Shown here piece by piece: positions 57,457-64,000 of a DNA stretch of 64,000 nucleotides. Positions within the stretch are counted from its first letter, which is position 1. Each line of letters begins with the position of its first letter. A program made the translations under genes and the position numbers. This DNA comes from Apiospora phragmitis (lineage: Eukaryota; Ascomycota; Sordariomycetes; Amphisphaeriales; Apiosporaceae): assembly GCA_038363925.1 (NCBI GenBank), contig JAQQWL010000001.1, positions 310,001-374,000 of the forward strand, read 5' to 3'. The notes beneath the pieces were generated by a model. It searched no databases, had not been told where the DNA came from, and saw nothing but the letters and a program-made list of their open reading frames with translations.

Positions 57457-59039
57457 TTTAAAAAATTAATGGTATAAATCGACCACTAATTTTAAATAGC
57501 AACTATTCCTTTAATTTTAGATTATAATGTAATCGCTTTTAATAATAAATATAATAAATCTTTTAAAATTCGATTCTTTAATTTTAACTTAATCTAGTCC
57601 CTCTTTTATACGTTGTATGCTTTTAATCGATATAAATTTCGAATTCGAACTAATCTATACCCTTCGCTTTTTTCGTGGCCTTATGAGCTCTAACTTCTCT
57701 TTTAAGGATTATAATTATAATTCTATATTAATTAATAAATAGTTCTTTTTTTAATATCTTTTTTAAATCTTCTTAAATAGCTAGCGTTATATAATAAGGT
57801 CGCTTTAAATTAATATACCTTTTTAATATTAATTATAATATATTATTAGTTAAAAGAGTTTAAATAAGTATAAGGGCTTTATATTAATTAATTAAGGCTT
57901 ATATTATTTCTTTCGGTCGCTTTTAATTATTATTTTTAAGTAAAAAAGAGCTAGTTATTATAACCCGACCTAACTATACAACTAAAGACCCCACCCGCCG
58001 GAACGGAACTACCATACCCGATTAAGTTATAACGTTATAATTACCGACCGTATTATTAGCTATATTAATATAAACTTTTTTATATTATAAAAGCATGTAA
58101 ATATAATTACGAAAATACCCTAAATAGCGAAAGAATAGACCCGACCCGGGAAAGCAGTTAGAAAAGAGCCTCGGGACGAAGAGCGACTAAACTACCGTTT
58201 TAATAAGTAAGCTAGGAGTAATGAGATTATAACGCCCCTAAATAAGTTATTAAAATAGATCACCGTAATTTAAAAAATAGATTACCGTGAGCTAATAATA
58301 AGATTATTATAAGCTAGCGGATATTTTAATGGATTAATAAAAAAGAGATTAAATATATAATAATAAACGTTTTTTATATATTTTATATAAATACTCTTTA
58401 TTTTAATAATTAATTTAAATATTAATCTTAATTTATTAATAAAATAAATAATTTTAATAAAATTATTATAAATACTTTTAAACTTATATATTTTAATTAT
58501 TTTCGTTTTTATAAGCTATTATTTATTATATTAATAAAAACGATTTTTATTATACGTTTAAATACTTTCTTATATTATTAATATAAACTTTAGTACGTTT
58601 TATTAAGTTTTTTTTAAAACTTAGATAACGTTCGTTATATTTTAATTACTTTTATTTTTACGAGTTATTATTTAGATTTTTAAGTAATAATATTATAAGA
58701 ATTATATCTATACCTGGCCTTAGTAATATTATCCGATAAGGAAAGGTTCTTATCGCCACCCCTAGTACCTTTTAATAAGACCCTGTTATAAACGTTGATA
58801 ACGACGATAACGACGACGAGCCTATACGATAAGCGTTAGTTAAACGAATTAAGGAATTTAAATAAGAGAGCGCTAATTATTAATATTATTACGTTAAGCT
58901 TGAAAAAGAGCGTAACGAGCTCCTAATTAAAGGTATTTTAGAATAAATACTTTATAATATTAATAAGCTATGCGAAAAGGTGCGTCTCTTTTATATAATT
59001 ATTAATATTATTTAAACCTTTATTATATTAAAAAAGGGT

Positions 59040-59830
59040 ATAAAGATCAGTACGCTAACCCTTTTTAATAGAATAAGCGGAAATTTTCGAAGCTTTTTTA
59101 TTTAAATTAAGGCTTATTAACGGTTTTATAAAAAGACGTTCTAAAACGTTACCTAACAAATCGTCTATACCGCCTCGTTTTTTAAAAGTAAGGTACTTAC
59201 TTAGTTCGAACCTTATTTAAACAAACTTATAAAAAACGATTAATAAGTTAAGCTATACCGTACGGAGGTATAACGTATTTTTAAAAGTTACGACGGCTTC
59301 GAATAAACTTTTAAATTACTTTTCTAAAACTTCGATAAAAAGCAACAAGCGGAGAGAGAACTTAAAACCTTTAAATAAAAAGGATTAGCCGCTTTTTATA
59401 TAGCCGAGTTCCGGCGTATTATAACTCGATTAAATTATACCGAAATTATAAAAATTATAATATATTATTAAGAATTAAAGGATAATATTAAGAACGAACT
59501 TAGCCGGCTCGATACCCCCGATAATTTTTTTTCGTATATAGAATTTATTATTAAGATCGATACTCGTATATATAAATAACGTTACGAGAAGTAAAGCGGA
59601 CCTTAACGGTAAATTAATTAAATTTAAACTAATACGGGGCGATTATATTAATATAATTATATACCGCTTAAAAATATTACGGCGTATAGTTACTATAATA
59701 AATTTATAAACCTTAATGTTATTAAATATAATAAATAAGATAAGAAATTACGTAATACTTATTATAATTATTAAAAATTAGGATATTACGTTCGAAAATA
59801 TTAAGTATTAAAAAAGGATTTTTAATAAGT
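59040..59830 (+). pseudogene. Gag remnant with zinc knuckle
   Basis: Legible stretches include KKQQAERELKTFK, FYIAEFRRIITRLNYTE, NELSRLDTPDNFFSYIE and IKIDTRIYK, matching retrotransposon gag capsid sequence. A CCHC knuckle follows at about 59759-59805, with its cysteines now read as tyrosine (TGY to TAY). Many stops interrupt the frame. Confidence 0.8.
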
Positions 59831-61699
59831 TTTAAAGGGACGATACATTAATATTATTAAAATAAAGGACACTTTTATAATAATTATTAAAAATAATAAC
59901 GCTATTATTAAATACGGTAGCCTATCCTGGATAATTTATTATAATAATAAGTATACCTTTTATTTAATAAATAAAGAAGGTACCGAATAATTCCTTAAAG
60001 CCCTGAAAGGCGGGGAGGACTATAGCCGGAGCGTCGCGATAATACGAAAAGAGTAACCCTTTCTTTATAACGAAAATAGTAATTCGATAAATAACATTAT
60101 AAACTAATTAAAGTAATTAATAAATTATAGACGTTTAATAAATATATTAATAAACGAGTTAATAAACGAGATCGTTAAATTTAAAAACCTTAAAACCGAC
60201 GGATAATTAATTATTCCTAGTATTTCTTACCCCGATTCGAAATACCTACGCTAAATACTTATTACGGCCAGTTTTAATTAAAGAATTTATAATAACTATA
60301 TAATAAGGGATAATTTACAGATCTTTTTTACTTATAAAAAATACTTTACGCTCTTATAGATTTCGTATATATACGACGTTTATACGGAACACTTCGCGGA
60401 GAAACTCGGATACGAGTAATTCCCTCGAAGGATCGGTAAACGATTTATTATATAACCGTACCCGGATTATATTATTAAAAAAATCTGAATATCGATTTTA
60501 AATAAACGACGCGCGTATTTATTAATATAAAAAAACTTATAGTAATTACGATAATATTACTTAAAAGGACGAAATTAAAAAAAAATATTTTAAAAACTAA
60601 TACTTTAAATACGTTTAAAAAAAATCGCGAGCTTATAAATATTTAAAAAAAAGCGTTTAATACTTTTAAAATATATAAATATATACTTAATAAAAAAACC
60701 TTTTTATTATATTAAAAAACCTATAAAACGTTTATAAATTACCGCGGACCTAATAAACCTTCGAATTATTAAAACAACCCGAATTTCAAATATTAAGGAC
60801 AATACTTCATATAAAGAGAAGTATAAAAACACCCCCACTAGTATACTAAGAAGCGCCTTATAAAAAACGGAAAAAATAACGGCGACGATACGAGGATCGA
60901 TCGTAAGATATTGTTAATAACTTATAAACGTAGCGTTCGAGAAATAAACGCCGCCTATTATAAAAAGACGATAATAGGCGGACTAAGATAGGTCCCTATA
61001 CTAAATAATAAATAATCGAGCTATCTATAAATATATTATATTAATACTAAGTATAAAAAGAATCTATATTAAAGCGCTATTTAATAGCGAAACGTAAAAA
61101 AACTATATTTTATTACGAATTATTAATTACCTTAAATTTAAATAATAGGAGAAAAACGCCTTATACCGACTTAAAACCGTCGATAAAGAATTTATAATTT
61201 ATAACGATAAAGAAGTACGGAAAGAAGTCGCGAACCTTTCGATCGATATTAAAAAACGCTATAAATAAATCACGTATAACATTACGGACGTTACAGGATA
61301 CGATATAATTTTAAAAATACCCTAGTTACGGGTAAATAATTCTAAAATTAATTAAAAAATAAGCTAATTTTAATAAGATATATTAAGAAGAGGTTTAATT
61401 AATAAATAGCGGTCTAAGAAATAACCCTTTAATAAACTTAAAGTTTTTAAAATATATATTATTATTAAAAAGCTTAAGCCGAATATTATAATAATTATAT
61501 TAAAAGAGTACCGGTAATTCGAAACAATTTTTAATAAGAAACTAAAAACAGGTTTATCGTTTTATATACGGTAGGATTATAAGATACCTTTTAAAAATAA
61601 GAAGAAACCTTTATTTATACTTATATATAAACTTAATTAAAAGTATAAATAAGCCTTAAAAGAATATATCACGGAAAATCTCGAGAAAAGAGTTATCTA

Positions 61700-62330
61700 A
61701 CCATTTATATCATTAATAGGCTTCCTTATCCTCTTCGTTCCAAAAAAGAGTAAAGACGGGAAACCTAAATAGCGTATATATATCAATTATTAAAAGCTTA
61801 ACGAAATTATTATTAAAAACCGGTACCTCTTACCTTTAATCGGTAATTTACGAAATAAATTACTACACGTTAAAATCTTTATAATACTCGACCTCCTTAA
61901 CGTATATAACCTAATCCGGATTAAGAAAGGAAAGGAATAAAAGACCGCGTTCTAAACTAAATACGGTTATTTCGAATATTAAGCTATACTATTTAACTTA
62001 ATTAATATACTAATTAACTTCTAATCCATAATTAACCATATCTTATAAAAATATTTTAATAAATTTATTATAATATACCTCGACGATATCCTTATTTATT
62101 CCGAGAATAACAAATAATACCGAAAATATATAAAATTAATACTCTAAAAGCTATAAAATATTAATTTATTAATTAACCTAGAAAAGAGCGAATTCTATTA
62201 ACGATCCGTTACCTTCGTAAGATACGTAATATCCTTAGGCGAAATCCGAATAAAACCTTTAAAAGTTTTAATAGTTAAAAAGTAGTTTACACTTATAAAC
62301 GCTATAAAAGTTAAATCCTTTTTAAAACTA
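61700..62330 (+). pseudogene. Reverse transcriptase remnant
   Basis: Readable blocks in order: PKKSKDGKPK, NRYLLPLIGNL, LDLLNVYNLIRIKKGKE and the catalytic YLDDILIYS at 62076-62102, which is intact. Trp codons in the LDL-to-YLDD interval have become TAA (for example just after KKGKE near 61937). This order is that of Ty3/gypsy RT. Confidence 0.88.
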
Positions 62331-62439
62331 ATTAATTATTACCAAATTTTCGTCCCCGGATTTAACAGGATAGCGATACTTTTAACAAACTTAATAAAAA
62401 AGGACGAACTATTTTAATAAACGGAGAAAAAAGATAAAA

Positions 62440-62890
62440 CTTTTTATAATATTAAAGAACGAATTTTTAATAAACTAATACTTTGCGTAATAAACCCGTC
62501 TAAACTTTTTAAAATTAAAACCGACGTATCGAATTATATAATCGGAAAATAACTTAATTAATAAAATAATAACGAAAAGTTATACCCGGTCGCATTTTTT
62601 TTAAAAAAAACTTAACGGATTAGAGTTTAATTATTAAATTTATAATAAGGAGTTAATAATTATTATTAAAACTTACAAAAAATAAAAACATTACCTTAAC
62701 GAAATAATAAAACTAATTAAAGTTTATACCGATTATAAAAACCTTATAACGTTTATTACTATTAAGGAATTAAATAAATAATAAATACGATAATCTAAAT
62801 TCTTTTTAAAATTTAACCTTATTATTATTTACCGAAAAAGTAACGAGAATAGTCGCGTTAACGCGTTAAGCCGACGACTGAGACCATTAA
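62440..62890 (+). pseudogene. RNase H remnant
   Basis: KLFKIKTDVSNYIIGK (the TDASDYAIG-type block), LYPVAFFLKK and, further on, NALSRRL correspond to gypsy RNase H and its C-terminal end. Several stops. Confidence 0.75.
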
Positions 62891-63049
62891 AAAAAAGTTC
62901 CGCCCGAAACGCGAATAATTCTTACTTACGATTAAAACGGTAACCTCGCACCTTTAAAATAATTAAACGCTATAAACCACGTTTAATACAACGATAAATA
63001 AATTACTAAGTTTCGGTAATTTAATTAAACCCCCGACCTCGTAAACTAC

Positions 63050-64000
63050 CCTAAGGATCACCTCGAAGACCGCGACGGTTTCGCTTTTTACCGAAACAAG
63101 ATTTATATCCCCGAGCAGTACCGCGAGAACTTTATTAAAAAATTCCATAAATATCCTATATACGGATATTAAGGGATATTTAAAACCTAAAAAAGAATCG
63201 CTAAGTAATTCGATTATAAAAACCTTAAGTTAACCGTACTTAAAATAATTAATAAATATAACCTCTATAATAAAGCTAAAGCCGTTAGATATTAATTATA
63301 CGGAGAATTATAACCGATCTTACTATTAAATAAAGCATAGAAAAGTATCGCACTTAACTTCGTTATTAAACTACCCTTATTAAAAAAACCCGTAACTAAG
63401 GTTAATTATAATAGTATCCTAATTATTATAAATAAATTTACGAAATATACCTATTTTTTACCGTATAAAGAATCTAGCGATACTAACGACCTAGCGTACA
63501 CGTTCCTCCGAATTATCGTTAGCTAGCACGGGCTGCCCGAAATAATCATCTCCGACAGAGACAAACTATTCACCGCTAAATTCTAAAAGTTACTCATAGT
63601 ATAACTTAAAATTAAGCATAAACTATTTACGGCTTACCACCTTTAAACGGATAAATAAATTAAATAAATAAACTAAACCTTAAAATAGTACCTACGTTAT
63701 TATATTAATTATAAATAAAATAATTAGGTATAATTATTACTTATAACTTAATTCGCTTATAATAACGTAAATAACGAAGCTACGCGCATCTTATTATTCC
63801 GAGTAAATTACGGGTACGACCTAGAAGTTATTAAAAAACCGGTAAAAGGAAAGCTAGCACTAATCGCGACCATTTAAATCGAGAAATTAAAAAAACTCTA
63901 GATTACGCTGTAATAAAACCTTACCTTCTTTTAATAACGAATAAAGGGATACGCCGACTAAATAAAATTAAAAGGACCAACCTTTAAAAAAGGAAAAAAA
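63050..64000 (+). pseudogene. Integrase remnant, cut by the window end
   Basis: The core reads PYKESSDTNDLAYTFLRIIV then HGLPEIIISDRDKLFTAKF (63527-63583, catalytic Asp retained) and HKLFTAYHL followed by a TDG-like and RMNQTLEQYLR-like segment riddled with stops from about 63630. Gene order places it after RNase H, as in Ty3/gypsy. Confidence 0.82.

Larger units (their letters stand above)
57416..64000 (+). mobile_element. RIP-degraded Ty3/gypsy LTR retrotransposon, continuing past the window
   Basis: From about 57450 the composition drops to very AT-rich with abundant TpA, and no long open frame survives. Read on the plus strand in shifting but mostly continuous frames, the order gag, zinc knuckle, RT, RNase H, integrase of a Ty3/gypsy element is still legible. 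Former Trp codons read TAA or TAG and former Gln codons TAA or TAG, as expected from C-to-T changes on both strands (RIP). The first 500 bases (57450-57960) do not match the element and could be another repeat; a 5' LTR may begin near 57960, where TTATAACCCGACC resembles a mutated TGT-type LTR end, but its limits are not resolved. The integrase reaches the right edge, so the 3' LTR lies outside. Confidence 0.88.

Noticed and set aside
62963..63148. 61-codon minus-strand frame in the AT-rich block
   Set aside because: It overlaps gypsy RNase H/integrase sequence on the plus strand and is a chance opening in mutated DNA.
1..64000. CRISPR arrays, bacterial operons, riboswitches, plasmid or phage features
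   Set aside because: None seen; introns and gene content are fungal nuclear.

Overview
The window is nuclear DNA of a filamentous ascomycete (Pezizomycotina, most likely Sordariomycetes). Genes carry short 50-110 nt introns with GT-AG borders. Single-copy eukaryotic genes are present (U2 snRNP A', Pol epsilon Dpb3, TFIIA gamma, GINS Psf2, an LSH/Irc5 remodeller), together with a fungal type I polyketide synthase. The right end is an AT-rich block carrying the marks of repeat-induced point mutation (RIP).

Layout. 1-1.2 kb: 3' end of a fungal transcription-factor gene cut by the window edge. 1.2-7.9 kb: gene-poor, with one tRNA-like locus. 7.9-13.6 kb: a RING protein, a conserved fungal protein of unknown role and a class I glutamine amidotransferase. 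14.2-34.7 kb: a secondary-metabolite cluster, made of a CYP65-like P450, a highly reducing PKS (KS-AT-DH-cMeT-ER-KR-ACP, about 2,533 aa), a berberine-bridge-type FAD oxidase, a decayed gene, a CYP52-like P450, a second CYP65-like P450 and a sulfotransferase-fold protein. 35.2-57.4 kb: mostly housekeeping genes (lea1, dpb3, a CLC channel/exchanger, a TMEM42-like transporter, toa2, an LSH/Irc5 helicase, an unknown membrane protein, psf2, xylose reductase), ending in an MFS transporter that breaks off. 57.4-64 kb: a RIP-mutated Ty3/gypsy element read on the + strand, with gag, RT, RNase H and integrase still recognisable, running off the window.

How the cluster may work. The PKS would build a reduced, C-methylated chain. 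The three P450s and the flavin oxidase would oxidise it, and the sulfotransferase-fold protein may tailor it. No thioesterase, hydrolase, acyltransferase, transporter or pathway regulator is seen between 14.2 and 34.7 kb, so chain release and export are unexplained.

A caution on the data. At least seven genes show a one-base frame break, most in or beside a short homopolymer run: FAD oxidase, CYP52-like P450, TMEM42-like, the 50.5 kb membrane protein, psf2, xylose reductase and MFS. The list includes essential psf2, and in each complete gene model one base restores a full-length conserved protein. I read these mainly as consensus sequence errors, not inactivations. Breaks that cannot be explained this way are the three stops in the relic at 27.8-28.5 kb, the TGA and missing 3' end of the MFS gene, and the mutated retroelement.
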